A stretch of DNA of 64,000 bases from Mycobacterium sp. Z3061 (GTDB taxonomy: Bacteria; Actinomycetota; Actinomycetes; Mycobacteriales; Mycobacteriaceae). Positions 17,488 to 25,774 of the stretch are shown here, in pieces; the first letter of the stretch is position 1, and every line of letters begins with the position of its first letter. The notes beneath the pieces were generated by a model. It was given only the letters and a program-made list of their open reading frames with translations. It ran no database searches and was not told the origin of the DNA. The stretch is from the NCBI RefSeq assembly GCF_031583025.1, contig NZ_CP134062.1:1054001-1118000 (forward strand). Direction: 5' to 3'. Made by a program: the position numbers and the translations under genes.

Positions 17488-18381
17488 ATGTTCATTCACA
17501 ATAAGGACCTGCAGTTCGAGGTGCGTGTCAGCCAACCGGACCCTCGGTTCGCCTCGCTGTTGATGGAGCAGTTCGGAGGGGCCAACGGCGAACTGACCGC
17601 CGCGCTGCAGTACTTCATTCAAGCCTTCGTGCTGCGAGAGAAGAACCCCAAAATGTATGACCTCTTCATGGATATCGCCACGGAGGAACTGAGTCACCTG
17701 GAAATGGTCGGGTCGATGATCACCATGCTGCTGGACGGTTTGAACGACGATCTCAAGCTGGCCAACGACCGCTGCGACTGGATGCCGTTGGTGGCCAGCC
17801 GGGATGGTCGTGAGCAGGCCATCCACCAGGTTGCCGTCAATCCGATGTTCCTGGTGCTCAGCGGTGGCGGGCCGGATGCCAAGGATTCCGCGGGCAACAA
17901 CTGGACCGGGGCGTTCATCGACGCCAACGGCGACCCCACGGTCGACCTCCGTAACAACCTGGCCGCCGAGTCGCGCGCCAAGGTCGTCTACGAGTACCTG
18001 AAGCAGTTCACCGACGACCCTGGTGTCCAGGAAACACTGACGTTCCTGATGACTCGGGAGGTCGCGCACTACCAGCAGTTCACCGCCGCCCTCAACGACC
18101 TTCCGGTGAACTTCCCGCCCGGCACTCTGGCCGGCGACGAACGGTTCCAGAACGTGGCCTTCAACATGTCCAACGGCAAAGGCTCGGTGCGTGGCCCGTG
18201 GAATCAGGGACAGGGTCCGTGGCCGCAGGGCACCGAATGGCAGTACGTGGCGGAGCCGACCACGGAATGGCTGGGCAGCACCCTTCGGCAGAACACCGGT
18301 GCAGCCACCAATCCTGAAGGCTCGCCCGCTGTTCCGAGCGACAAGCCCTTCACACACGAACAGCGGACGCCGACCACCTGA
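17488..18381 (+). CDS. Manganese (non-haem) catalase
   Basis: A 297-residue dimanganese catalase that splits hydrogen peroxide without haem. The four-helix ligands are visible: Glu in GANGELTAALQY, EELSHLE (Glu and His), Glu in LAAESRAKVVYE, and REVAHYQQF. ATG 17488 has GGGAGA 5 bases upstream. The Gly/Trp/Pro-rich C-terminal region is typical of the family. It is not at this position in M. tuberculosis. A SigF-type promoter precedes it, and it converges on the hemerythrin gene over a shared terminator. Confidence 0.95.
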   Translation: MFIHNKDLQFEVRVSQPDPRFASLLMEQFGGANGELTAALQYFIQAFVLREKNPKMYDLFMDIATEELSHLEMVGSMITMLLDGLNDDLKLANDRCDWMPLVASRDGREQAIHQVAVNPMFLVLSGGGPDAKDSAGNNWTGAFIDANGDPTVDLRNNLAAESRAKVVYEYLKQFTDDPGVQETLTFLMTREVAHYQQFTAALNDLPVNFPPGTLAGDERFQNVAFNMSNGKGSVRGPWNQGQGPWPQGTEWQYVAEPTTEWLGSTLRQNTGAATNPEGSPAVPSDKPFTHEQRTPTT

Positions 18382-18395
18382 CCCGTTGACGGACG

Positions 18396-18431
18396 GAAAA
18401 GCCTGGCGTCCGCGGGGGCGCCAGGCTTTTC
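18396..18431. terminator. Bidirectional intrinsic terminator
   Basis: A 13-bp perfect stem (GAAAAGCCTGGCG at 18396-18408 with its complement at 18419-18431) with a 10-base loop. It has A and T runs at the outer ends and sits between the convergent Mn-catalase and hemerythrin genes. Confidence 0.9.
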
Positions 18432-18442
18432 GGTGCTGCGGC

Positions 18443-19027
18443 TCAGTGCATCTGAGGATCCGGTGGGTTGTCGGCCGCGCGGCCGCTGACCGCGTCACGG
18501 ACGTGGTCAAGCACGGCGGCGCCCACGCCCATCGTCTTCTGCGTCAACGAATCGGATGGTGTGTTCGGATGCGGACGGGTCGCCGCAACCTTTTTCGCGG
18601 TCTCCAGCTTTGAGCCGAGCTGCTCGAGTTCCTGCTGATCGACGGCCGCGGAGAAACGCGGCCACACCACATCCTGCTCGAACATGATGTGCTCGCGGCC
18701 GGCCTGGACGAACTCCCTGAGGGCCTCGTGGTAGTCCGGATCGCCCGGCGCGCCGTCTTCCAGGCGCTGCAGGAGCTTTTTACCGGCCTCTTCCTGCGCG
18801 ATCGCCTGGTCGGCCAACTCGTCGCCGCCTTGCACGGCGCGGCGTACCGCCGGCCAGAAGAACTGCTCCTCGACCGCCTCGTGCTGGGACTCGGAGATGA
18901 TCAGGTTATTCACCATCGTCTCAAGGCCACTCAGCTGCGCGCCGTCGGATTCGGGTGCCCCGTCGAGTACTTCCAGCATGCCCAGCACGCTCTTGTGGTC
19001 TTGGCGGAGAAATGTCAATGCGTCCAT
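18443..19027 (-). CDS. Hemerythrin/HHE-domain protein
   Basis: A 194-residue cytosolic protein with a four-helix hemerythrin-like domain over residues 1-140. The iron-ligand candidates are DHKSVLGML, SESQHEAVEEQFFWP and REHIMFEQDVVWP. Mycobacterial relatives bind a di-iron centre and affect responses to peroxide or nitric oxide. The C-terminal tail is Lys/Thr/Pro-rich. ATG 19027 has GAAAGG 7 bases upstream. A SigF-type promoter lies 35-59 bases upstream. Confidence 0.9.
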   Translation of the reverse strand: MDALTFLRQDHKSVLGMLEVLDGAPESDGAQLSGLETMVNNLIISESQHEAVEEQFFWPAVRRAVQGGDELADQAIAQEEAGKKLLQRLEDGAPGDPDYHEALREFVQAGREHIMFEQDVVWPRFSAAVDQQELEQLGSKLETAKKVAATRPHPNTPSDSLTQKTMGVGAAVLDHVRDAVSGRAADNPPDPQMH

Positions 19028-19061
19028 ATGATTGCCTTTCGTGTGGAGCAATCAGCTGCGG

Positions 19062-19086
19062 GTACCCGCGTCGGCTCCGGCGAAAC
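19062..19086 (-). promoter_or_regulatory. Candidate SigF promoter of the hemerythrin gene
   Basis: On the minus strand: GTTT (19086-19083), 15 bases, GGGTAC (19067-19062). Spacing is identical to the Mn-catalase element. The leader would be about 30 bases. Confidence 0.65.
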
Positions 19087-19145
19087 GATGCGGCGGTGGA
19101 AAGCCAAGGGGTGCAGAGCGATTCGACCCAAGTTGCGGAAAAGTG

Positions 19146-19186
19146 GAACGCCCCCACCAGCGCGGCGCGCGCTGACGGGGGCGTTC
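19146..19186 (-). terminator. Terminator of the WGxxGxxG gene
   Basis: A 10-bp perfect outer stem (GAACGCCCCC at 19146-19155, complement at 19177-19186) encloses a second inverted repeat (CAGCGCG and CGCGCTG). It begins 10 bases after the stop of the small secreted protein and upstream of the hemerythrin promoter, so it separates the two transcripts. Confidence 0.75.
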
Positions 19187-19196
19187 AACCACGGCG

Positions 19197-19466
19197 TTAC
19201 ACCGGGGGTCGGGGGGTGGCGGCCGGTTGGATGGCGGCGTCGGTGTTGTTGCGACGCTTCAGCCCGGCCAGTCCGGCCAGACCCAGGAGGCCGGCGAGAC
19301 CCCACAGACCGGTGTTGTCACTCTCATGAGTGTTGTTGTCGGTGTCGGCCAGTGTGCTGGTCGTCGACGACGGCGCCGGGGCGTGTTCGACGGACGCGTT
19401 GGCTACGCCAGCCCCACCGAGGGCGAGTGCGGCGGTTGTGCAGCAGACTGCAAGTGTTTTACGCAT
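19197..19466 (-). CDS. Small exported protein with WGxxGxxG-type C-terminal helix
   Basis: An 89-residue precursor. It has a signal peptide (MRKTLAVCCTTAALALGG, cleavage near ANASVEHA), a short Ser/Thr/Asp/Asn-rich spacer, then the membrane segment GLWGLAGLLGLAGLAGLKRR, and a Pro-rich tail. The Trp-Gly repeat followed by Arg/Lys resembles WGxxGxxG-CTERM surface-retention segments, so the mature protein may be a tethered peptide. AAAGGAGT 6 bases before ATG 19466 fixes the start. It has its own SigF-type promoter about 110 bases upstream. Function unknown. Confidence 0.82.
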   Translation of the reverse strand: MRKTLAVCCTTAALALGGAGVANASVEHAPAPSSTTSTLADTDNNTHESDNTGLWGLAGLLGLAGLAGLKRRNNTDAAIQPAATPRPPV

Positions 19467-19573
19467 GGGGTACTCCTTTCGGCCGCGAACGGCCGGAAAC
19501 GGATTCGAACCAGGTTGATCTAGTTCGTCGGACGACGACGCGAAGCGATTGACTCCGGCGCCGCGCTCCACTG

Positions 19574-19598
19574 GTACCCGGGCATTCATGCCTAAAAC
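19574..19598 (-). promoter_or_regulatory. Candidate SigF promoter of the WGxxGxxG gene
   Basis: On the minus strand: GTTT (19598-19595), 15 bases, GGGTAC (19579-19574). The leader to ATG 19466 would be about 100 bases, longer than for its neighbours. Confidence 0.6.
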
Positions 19599-19691
19599 AT
19601 CGGCGACGCAAAATCGGCGGACAGCGAAAAATAATGCCGCGCTGCGAAATAACGTTCTTCTGGCTAACTCAGCGATGGCGATCCGCCCACC

Positions 19692-19716
19692 GTTTCGTTC
19701 CAGGGTGTCTGGGTAC
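19692..19716 (+). promoter_or_regulatory. Candidate SigF promoter of the FAD-Rieske gene
   Basis: GTTT (19692-19695), 15 bases, GGGTAC (19711-19716). The -10 ends 10 bases before ATG 19727, so the transcript would be leaderless or nearly so. With the element at 19574-19598 it forms a divergent pair. Confidence 0.65.
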
Positions 19717-19726
19717 TTCGTATGCC

Positions 19727-21262
19727 ATGGTGTCACTGTGGTTGGACGACCGGGGCGCAACGCCGTGGGCAGGCAGAACCTCCGGGACCGCCGAGGGATC
19801 TGCCGACGTGGTCGTGGTCGGAGCCGGTATCACCGGCTTGGTAACAGCTGTGCTGCTCGCACGCGCGGGTAAGGACGTGCTGGTTCTGGAGGCCCGTACG
19901 GTGGGGGCCGGAGCCAGCGGCAACACGACCGCGAAGCTCAGCCTGCTGCAGAGCACCCACCTGAGCAAAATCCTTGCGCGGCATGGCCGAAGCACCGCTC
20001 GGGCCTACGTCGAGGGCAACCGGGAGGGGATGGAGTGGGTGTTGCACCATTGCGACACTCACGGAATCGACGTGCAGCGGGAAGATGCGTACACCTACGC
20101 GCAATCGGCGCGGGGAGTGCCGTCGGCGCGCGCGGAGTGGTTGGCGTGCGGTGCCGTCGGGCTTCCGGTCACCTGGGACGACCGTGCCGACGTTCCGTTC
20201 TCGTTCCATGGCGGGGTGCGACTGCCCGATCAGGCGCAGTTCGATCCGGTCCCATTTTTGGACAGCCTGGTCGTCGAGCTGCTGGACCGCGGCGGCAGGC
20301 TGGTCGAGGGCGCGCGGGTCCGCAAAGTTGCCGGCAACGGTGACGGCCTGCGGCTGCACGTCCATAGCGGTAGCGAAGAGCAGACAGACGAGGGCACCGA
20401 AGCAGACACCGAGGTGTTCGCGCGGCAACTGGTGCTCGCGACGGGCATCCCGATTCTCGATCGCGGTGGGTATTTCGCCAGGCTGAAGCCCAGCCGCTCC
20501 TATTGCATGGCCTACCGGGTGCCCGGCCCGATCACGCGGGCGATGATGATCTCCACCGACTCGCCGACCCGTTCCGTCCGCTACGCCCCGACCGACGAAG
20601 GCGAACTGCTGATCGTCGGCGGCGCAGGTCATACGGTGGGTCGCAAGAAGAGTCCGTCGATTGCGCTGGCCGAACTCGACGAGTGGACGCGCAAGCACTT
20701 TCCCGGCGCCGAGCAGACGCACTACTGGTCGGCGCAGGACTACGCCCCCATCGATCAATTGCCGTATGTGGGCCCGATCCTTCCCAACAATGAAAAAATC
20801 TTTGTGGCAACGGGTTTCAACAAGTGGGGGATGACCAATGGCCCAGCCGCCGCGCTGGCGCTGTCCAGCCGCATCCTGGGTGGCCGGATGGACTGGGCCG
20901 GCGCGTTCGCGAGTTGGAGTCCGCACGAATTGTCCGGGGTGACAACGGCACTGACGGCCAACATGGAGGTCGGCTTCAACCTGGCCCGCGGCTGGGTCAC
21001 TCCGGCTACCCGACTCGGGCGCCGTGACCCCAAGCCGGACGAGGGCGGTGTGGTCAGCGGGCCGCCGTGGGATCTGCAGGCGCGATGCGTCGTCGACGGA
21101 GTCGAGCACGTGGTGTCGCCCGTGTGCACCCACCTGGGCGGAATCGTGAACTGGAACGACGCGGACAAGGCGTGGGAGTGCCCGCTGCATGCGTCGCGGT
21201 TCGCGCCGGACGGGACGCTGCTGGAGGGTCCCGCCACCACGGACCTGACCCGGTCTAAGTGA
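19727..21262 (+). CDS. FAD-dependent (DAO-type) oxidoreductase with C-terminal Rieske domain
   Basis: A 511-residue fusion. Residues about 30-400 form a D-amino-acid-oxidase-like FAD domain: dinucleotide motif VVVVGAGITGLVTAVLLARAG, second FAD contact GAGASGNTTAK, and C-terminal GFNKWGMTNGPAAA. The last 60 residues hold a Rieske [2Fe-2S] site: CTHLGG and CPLHASRF supply two Cys and two His. It would pass electrons between FAD and the cluster; donor and acceptor are unknown. ATG 19727 lies 10 bases after the SigF-type -10. Related two-domain proteins occur in bacilli and actinobacteria, but no role is established that I know of. Confidence 0.88.
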   Translation: MVSLWLDDRGATPWAGRTSGTAEGSADVVVVGAGITGLVTAVLLARAGKDVLVLEARTVGAGASGNTTAKLSLLQSTHLSKILARHGRSTARAYVEGNREGMEWVLHHCDTHGIDVQREDAYTYAQSARGVPSARAEWLACGAVGLPVTWDDRADVPFSFHGGVRLPDQAQFDPVPFLDSLVVELLDRGGRLVEGARVRKVAGNGDGLRLHVHSGSEEQTDEGTEADTEVFARQLVLATGIPILDRGGYFARLKPSRSYCMAYRVPGPITRAMMISTDSPTRSVRYAPTDEGELLIVGGAGHTVGRKKSPSIALAELDEWTRKHFPGAEQTHYWSAQDYAPIDQLPYVGPILPNNEKIFVATGFNKWGMTNGPAAALALSSRILGGRMDWAGAFASWSPHELSGVTTALTANMEVGFNLARGWVTPATRLGRRDPKPDEGGVVSGPPWDLQARCVVDGVEHVVSPVCTHLGGIVNWNDADKAWECPLHASRFAPDGTLLEGPATTDLTRSK

Positions 21263-21282
21263 CCTGGGTACGCCCCGGTCAC
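21259..21282. terminator. Hairpin between convergent genes
   Basis: GTGACC (21259-21264) pairs with GGTCAC (21277-21282), with GGG/CCC stacked inside after a mismatch and a 4-5 base loop. It overlaps the stop codon of the FAD-Rieske gene and lies ahead of the panE-like 3' end. There is no U-tract. Confidence 0.45.
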
Positions 21283-21308
21283 CGGGGGACAGCCGATTCT
21301 GTAGGTCG

Positions 21309-22232
21309 CTACGTTGTACTCCAACGCTTTTCGATAGCCTTGACCAATGCGGTGAGGGTGGCGTTGACCGGTGCGTCGACACCCACGCGGGCTCCCTGGC
21401 GCGGTACGGCGCCGTTGATGACGTCGATCTCGCTGACTCGGCGCGCTTCGTGATCCAGTAGGGCCGACGGCTTCGCGTCCGGCATCCCGGCGCCGAAGGC
21501 ACGCACGTGTTCGACGGGATCGGGGACATTGATGTTGATGTCCGATGCGAAGGCCACCCGCCATGCTTCCCTGGCCGCCGCGCGGCTGACCGGGCCCATC
21601 TCCGGGTCGTCCATCACCTCGCCGACCGTCATCCCGGTCAGTGCGCACGGTGCGCTGTAGGCGACGTTGCAGATCAGTTTCTCCCACTGCATGGCGGCGA
21701 TGTCGGTCACCGCCGCGGCGTCGAAACCGGCATCCGCCCACACCCGGGCGATCGACTCGACGGTCGACTGCGGCAGCGCCGAATAGGCGCCGAAACGCAT
21801 GGCGCGCATGGCATTGTGATGGACATGGCCGGGCGCCACCCGGGCTGCGCCGAACCCGCTGGCGATGCCGACGGCGAGCCGACCGTCGCCGACGATGCCG
21901 GCGACGGTCTCCGCGGAGCCGAGGCCGTTCTGGATGCTCAGCACCGGGGTGTTTTCGCCCAGCATCGGAAGTGCCTGCTGCGCAGCGGTTGTCACGTCAG
22001 CCGCCTTGACGGCCAGCACGATCAGGTCCATGGTCTCGTCCGGTGCGATGGTGCTCGCCCGCAGTTGCGCCGTCTGGTCGTAGCCCGGCCCGGTGACCCG
22101 CAGTCCGTGTCGCGCGATCTGGTCGACACCGGCTTGGTGCCGGTCGACGACCAGCACGTCGTTGCCCGCACCGGCCAGCTTCGCGGCGTAGATGGAACCC
22201 ATTGCACCGCAACCGATTATCGCAACCTTCAT
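21309..22232 (-). CDS. 2-dehydropantoate 2-reductase family protein (PanE/ApbA)
   Basis: A 307-residue NAD(P)H-dependent ketopantoate-reductase-like enzyme. The Rossmann motif is MKVAIIGCGAMGSIYAAKLA, the substrate-side Lys lies in AMQWEKLICNVAYSA, and SIQNGLG is conserved. It starts 9 bases after the stop of the tartrate-dehydratase-like gene, so one operon is likely. In that setting it may reduce a 2-keto acid other than ketopantoate; true PanE cannot be assumed from sequence. Confidence 0.83.
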   Translation of the reverse strand: MKVAIIGCGAMGSIYAAKLAGAGNDVLVVDRHQAGVDQIARHGLRVTGPGYDQTAQLRASTIAPDETMDLIVLAVKAADVTTAAQQALPMLGENTPVLSIQNGLGSAETVAGIVGDGRLAVGIASGFGAARVAPGHVHHNAMRAMRFGAYSALPQSTVESIARVWADAGFDAAAVTDIAAMQWEKLICNVAYSAPCALTGMTVGEVMDDPEMGPVSRAAAREAWRVAFASDININVPDPVEHVRAFGAGMPDAKPSALLDHEARRVSEIDVINGAVPRQGARVGVDAPVNATLTALVKAIEKRWSTT

Positions 22233-22241
22233 GCTGTGCTC

Positions 22242-23399
22242 CTAAGCCGTCAACTCGACGATCGCCTCGGCCAGGCCACTCTTGCGCTCCAGCCCGAAGC
22301 CCGGTGCGTCCGTCGGCGCGATCCTGCCGCCGAGCAGTGCGCAGCCGTCGGAGTAGCCCCCGAACGGCTGGAAGACGCCGGGGTAGGACTCACACCCGCC
22401 CAGGCCCAGCCCGGCGGCGATGTGCAGGTTGATCAGATGTCCGCCGTGCGGATAGGCGAACCGGCGGTCGAAGCCGTGCGACTCGAGCACCTCGAGCATC
22501 CTGGCGTATTCACCGAGCCCGTAACTCAGCCCGGCATCCATCTGGAAGATGTCGCGGTCCGCGCGCATGCCGCCGTACCGGACCAGGTTGACGACATCGG
22601 GCACCGAGAACAGGTTCTCCCCGGTGGCGATCGGACCGTCGTAGCGCCGGGCGACAGCGTCGTTCAATGCAAAGTCCAGCGGATCGCCCGGTTCCTCGTA
22701 CCAGCGCAGCCGATAGGCCGCCAGGGCCTCGGCCCACTCGACGGCCGCAGATCGGTCGAACCTGCCGTTGGCGTCCACCGCGACACGGGCGCCGTCGCCG
22801 ACCACGTCGATGACTGCCTCCACCCGGGCCAGATCCTCCGGCATCGGCGCCCCGCCGATCTTCATCTTCACTGCCGCATAGCCGAGGTCGAGGTAGGACC
22901 GCATCTCATCGCGCAGCGTGTCCAGGCCGGCTCCCGGGTAGTAGTACCCGCCGGCGGCGTACACGGGGACCGACGCCAGTGGCTCGCGCCCGAACCGGCG
23001 CGCGATGGTCGCGCAGGCGGGCTCGTCGTCGAGTTTGGCGTTCAGATCCCAGCACGCCAGTTCCAGGGCGGCGGCCGCGGCGGCCCGGTCGCCGTGCCCG
23101 CCCGGCTTCTCGTCCCGTAGGGCGCAGGCCAGCACGGCCGCCGGGTCGAGCCGTCCCGAGTCGTCCAGCAGGGTGTCCGGGGCCGCGGCGAGCACCCGCG
23201 GAATCATCCGGTCCCGCAGGATCCCGCTCTGGGCGAACCGGCCGATCGAATCGAAGGCGATCCCGGCTACGCGTCTCCCGTTGTGGACGCCGATCAGCGC
23301 CACCAGCGACACGGTGTGCCCGGAGAAATTCACCAGCGCGTTCGCCGGAGTCCCGCGGAGTGCGACCGCACGCTCCCGAATCTCGGTGAGATGCGTCAC
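22242..23399 (-). CDS. Enolase-superfamily sugar-acid dehydratase, D-tartrate dehydratase-like
   Basis: A 385-residue mandelate racemase/muconate lactonising enzyme family protein. The general base region is AAVKMKIGGAP, metal ligands are in VAVDANGRFD, YEEPGDPLD and ATGENLFS, and the catalytic His is probably in AYPHGGHLINLHIAAG. As I recall them, these blocks match D-tartrate dehydratase of Bradyrhizobium closely, so conversion of D-tartrate or a similar sugar diacid to a 2-keto acid is the best guess. The GTG start overlaps the stop of the F420-type reductase gene (GTGA). It is not in the M. tuberculosis order. Confidence 0.75.
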   Translation of the reverse strand: MTHLTEIRERAVALRGTPANALVNFSGHTVSLVALIGVHNGRRVAGIAFDSIGRFAQSGILRDRMIPRVLAAAPDTLLDDSGRLDPAAVLACALRDEKPGGHGDRAAAAAALELACWDLNAKLDDEPACATIARRFGREPLASVPVYAAGGYYYPGAGLDTLRDEMRSYLDLGYAAVKMKIGGAPMPEDLARVEAVIDVVGDGARVAVDANGRFDRSAAVEWAEALAAYRLRWYEEPGDPLDFALNDAVARRYDGPIATGENLFSVPDVVNLVRYGGMRADRDIFQMDAGLSYGLGEYARMLEVLESHGFDRRFAYPHGGHLINLHIAAGLGLGGCESYPGVFQPFGGYSDGCALLGGRIAPTDAPGFGLERKSGLAEAIVELTA

Positions 23400-23788
23400 T
23401 CGCTTCGAGTGAGCAACACGGCTTCCTCGAACGGAAGCCTGGCGAATACCCGCGGGGCGCTGCGCACGTGCGGCGCCGCCTCGGCCTTGCTGACGACCCG
23501 CGGGTCGGTGACGCCGACCGTCTTGCCGTGGCGACGCAACCGGCCGCCGCCGGCGGCCTTGATGTTCTTGAGCCAGTCGCGGTTCGGGCCGTAGGTCAAC
23601 AGGATCGCGTACCCGGGCCTGCCGTCGATCTCGGCGTTGAACACAACCAACGGGGTGCGATAGGCGGTGCCGGAGCGGCGGCCGACATGTTCGAGAATGC
23701 CGTGCAGGGGGATCCGGCCGGCCCACATCCGCTGGATGGGGTTGGTGACACGCCGGTTGAACCGGGCCAGTCCTTGGGGAAGTTGCAT
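23396..23788 (-). CDS. Nitroreductase/deazaflavin (F420)-dependent family protein (Rv0523c type)
   Basis: A 130-residue split-barrel protein of the nitroreductase family deazaflavin-dependent group (Ddn-like). Typical blocks are ILEHVGRRSGTAYRTPLVVF, TYGPNRDWLKNIKAAGGG and RLPFEEAVLL. It would bind F420 and reduce an unknown substrate. ATG 23788 follows a possible -10 (TAAGAG, 7 bases upstream). It is divergent from hemL and leads an operon with the dehydratase and PanE-like genes. Confidence 0.8.
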   Translation of the reverse strand: MQLPQGLARFNRRVTNPIQRMWAGRIPLHGILEHVGRRSGTAYRTPLVVFNAEIDGRPGYAILLTYGPNRDWLKNIKAAGGGRLRRHGKTVGVTDPRVVSKAEAAPHVRSAPRVFARLPFEEAVLLTRSE

Positions 23789-23846
23789 GACGTAACTCTT
23801 ACACCCTGTAGTTGAACCTGTCGGCGCGGCTGGGACACTGGTCGGC

Positions 23847-25166
23847 ATGGGGATCGACCAGGCAACCGCGCAGGTGCGCGCCTCGGCGCAGCTGTTCTCC
23901 GACGCGTGCGCGGTGATACCCGGCGGGGTGAACTCGCCGGTGCGGGCGTTCACCGCGGTGGGCGGAACTCCGCGGTTCATCACCGAGGCCCACGGCTGCC
24001 GGCTCACCGATGCCGACGGCAACACCTACGTCGACCTGGTCTGCTCCTGGGGCCCGATGATCCTGGGCCACGCACACCCGGCCGTCGTCGACGCCGTCAG
24101 CAAGGCCGCCGCCCACGGACTGTCATTCGGGGCCCCGACGCCCGCCGAGACCGAGCTGGCCACCGAGATCATCGGCCGGGTCGCTCCCGTCGAGCGGATC
24201 CGGCTGGTGAACTCCGGCACCGAAGCCACCATGAGCGCTATCCGGCTGGCGCGCGGCTTCACCGGCCGGCCCAAGATCGTCAAGTTCTCGGGGTGCTACC
24301 ACGGGCACGCGGACGCGCTGCTGGCCGATGCGGGTTCGGGGGTGGCCACCCTGGGGCTGCCGTCCTCGCCGGGGGTCACCGGAGCGGCCGCGGCAGACAC
24401 GATCGTGTTGCCCTACAACGACATCGACGCCGTCCGGGAGGTCTTCGCCCAATTCGGTGACCAGATCGCCGCGGTGATAACCGAGGCCAGCCCCGGCAAC
24501 ATGGGCGTCGTCCCGCCGGCGCCGGGTTACAACGCGGGGCTGCGGGCGGTCACCAGCGAACACGGCGCGCTGCTGATCTCCGACGAAGTCATGACCGGCT
24601 TCCGGGTGAGCCGAAGTGGTTGGTACGGAATCGATCCCGTGGCCGCAGATCTCTTCACCTTCGGCAAGGTGATGAGTGGCGGCCTGCCCGCGGCGGCGTT
24701 CGGCGGCCGGGTCGAGGTGATGGAGCGGCTCGCCCCGCTCGGGCCGGTGTATCAGGCCGGCACGCTGTCGGGGAACCCGGTGGCGATGGCGGCCGGGCTG
24801 GCCACCCTGCGCGCGGCGGACGACTCGGTGTACGCGGCCCTGGATGCCAACGCCGACCGGCTGGCCGCGCTGTTGACGGATGCCCTGACGAATGCCGCTG
24901 TGCCACACGTCATTCAGCGAGCGGGCAATATGCTCTCCGTGTTCTTCACCGACGCGCCGGTGACCGACTTCGCCGCCGCGCGGGCCACCCAGACCTGGCG
25001 TTATGCCCCGTTCTTTCATGCCCTGCTCGACGCTGGCGTCTACCCGCCGTGCAGTGCCTTCGAAGCGTGGTTCGTCTCGGCCGCGCTCGACGACAGCGCC
25101 TTCGAGCGGATCGCCGACGCGCTACCCGCCGCAGCCGCAGCCGCGGCACAGGAGGAAAAACCCTGA
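23847..25166 (+). CDS. hemL: Glutamate-1-semialdehyde 2,1-aminomutase
   Basis: PLP enzyme that turns the HemA product into 5-aminolevulinate. It has 439 residues, with [11 protein letters not shown] at the start, [40 protein letters not shown] and the PLP lysine in [21 protein letters not shown] 23847 has GACACT 7 bases upstream and no Shine-Dalgarno sequence, so it may be leaderless. The next gene starts inside its stop (TGATG). Confidence 0.96.
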   Translation: MGIDQATAQVRASAQLFSDACAVIPGGVNSPVRAFTAVGGTPRFITEAHGCRLTDADGNTYVDLVCSWGPMILGHAHPAVVDAVSKAAAHGLSFGAPTPAETELATEIIGRVAPVERIRLVNSGTEATMSAIRLARGFTGRPKIVKFSGCYHGHADALLADAGSGVATLGLPSSPGVTGAAAADTIVLPYNDIDAVREVFAQFGDQIAAVITEASPGNMGVVPPAPGYNAGLRAVTSEHGALLISDEVMTGFRVSRSGWYGIDPVAADLFTFGKVMSGGLPAAAFGGRVEVMERLAPLGPVYQAGTLSGNPVAMAAGLATLRAADDSVYAALDANADRLAALLTDALTNAAVPHVIQRAGNMLSVFFTDAPVTDFAAARATQTWRYAPFFHALLDAGVYPPCSAFEAWFVSAALDDSAFERIADALPAAAAAAAQEEKP

Positions 25167-25774
25167 TGGCCGAACAGACCCGGGTCCACGTGATACGGCA
25201 CGGCGAGGTGCACAACCCCAGCGGCATCCTCTACGGCCGGCTGCCCGGTTTCCGCCTGTCGGACAATGGCGCCGCGCAGGCCGCCGCGGTCGCGGACTTT
25301 CTGGCAGACCGCGACATCGTGGCTGTGGTCGCCTCGCCGCTGCAGCGGGCGCAGGAGACCGCCGCACCCATCGCCGCCCGTCACAACTTGCCGGTGGACA
25401 CCGATCCCGACCTGATCGAGTCGGCCAATTTCTTCGAAGGCCGCAAGGTGGGCCCGGGCGACGGCGCCTGGCGCGACCCGCGGGTGTGGTGGCAACTGCG
25501 CAATCCCTTCACCCCGTCCTGGGGCGAGCCGTACAGCGAGATCGCGGCCCGGATGGCGGCGGCGGCGGACAAGGCGCGGGCGCGCGCCGCAGGCCACGAG
25601 GTGGTCTGCGTCAGTCACCAGCTGCCGGTCTGGACGCTGCGCATGCACGTGACCGGCCGTCGGCTCTGGCACGACCCGCGGCGGCGCGAGTGCGGCCTGG
25701 CGTCGGTGACATCGCTGGTCTATGACGGCGACCGGCTGGTCGACGTCGAATACGCGGAACCGGCGGCCGGATGA
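25166..25774 (+). CDS. Histidine phosphatase superfamily protein (Rv0525 type)
   Basis: A 202-residue phosphoglycerate-mutase-like phosphatase. The phosphoacceptor His is in VIRHGEVHNP, the second Arg in SPLQRAQETA, and the second His in VCVSHQLPVW. The substrate is unknown. The ATG overlaps the hemL stop and AGGAGG lies upstream inside hemL. Its own stop overlaps the next gene (ATGA), tying it to the haem and cytochrome maturation transcript. Confidence 0.86.
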   Translation: MAEQTRVHVIRHGEVHNPSGILYGRLPGFRLSDNGAAQAAAVADFLADRDIVAVVASPLQRAQETAAPIAARHNLPVDTDPDLIESANFFEGRKVGPGDGAWRDPRVWWQLRNPFTPSWGEPYSEIAARMAAAADKARARAAGHEVVCVSHQLPVWTLRMHVTGRRLWHDPRRRECGLASVTSLVYDGDRLVDVEYAEPAAG

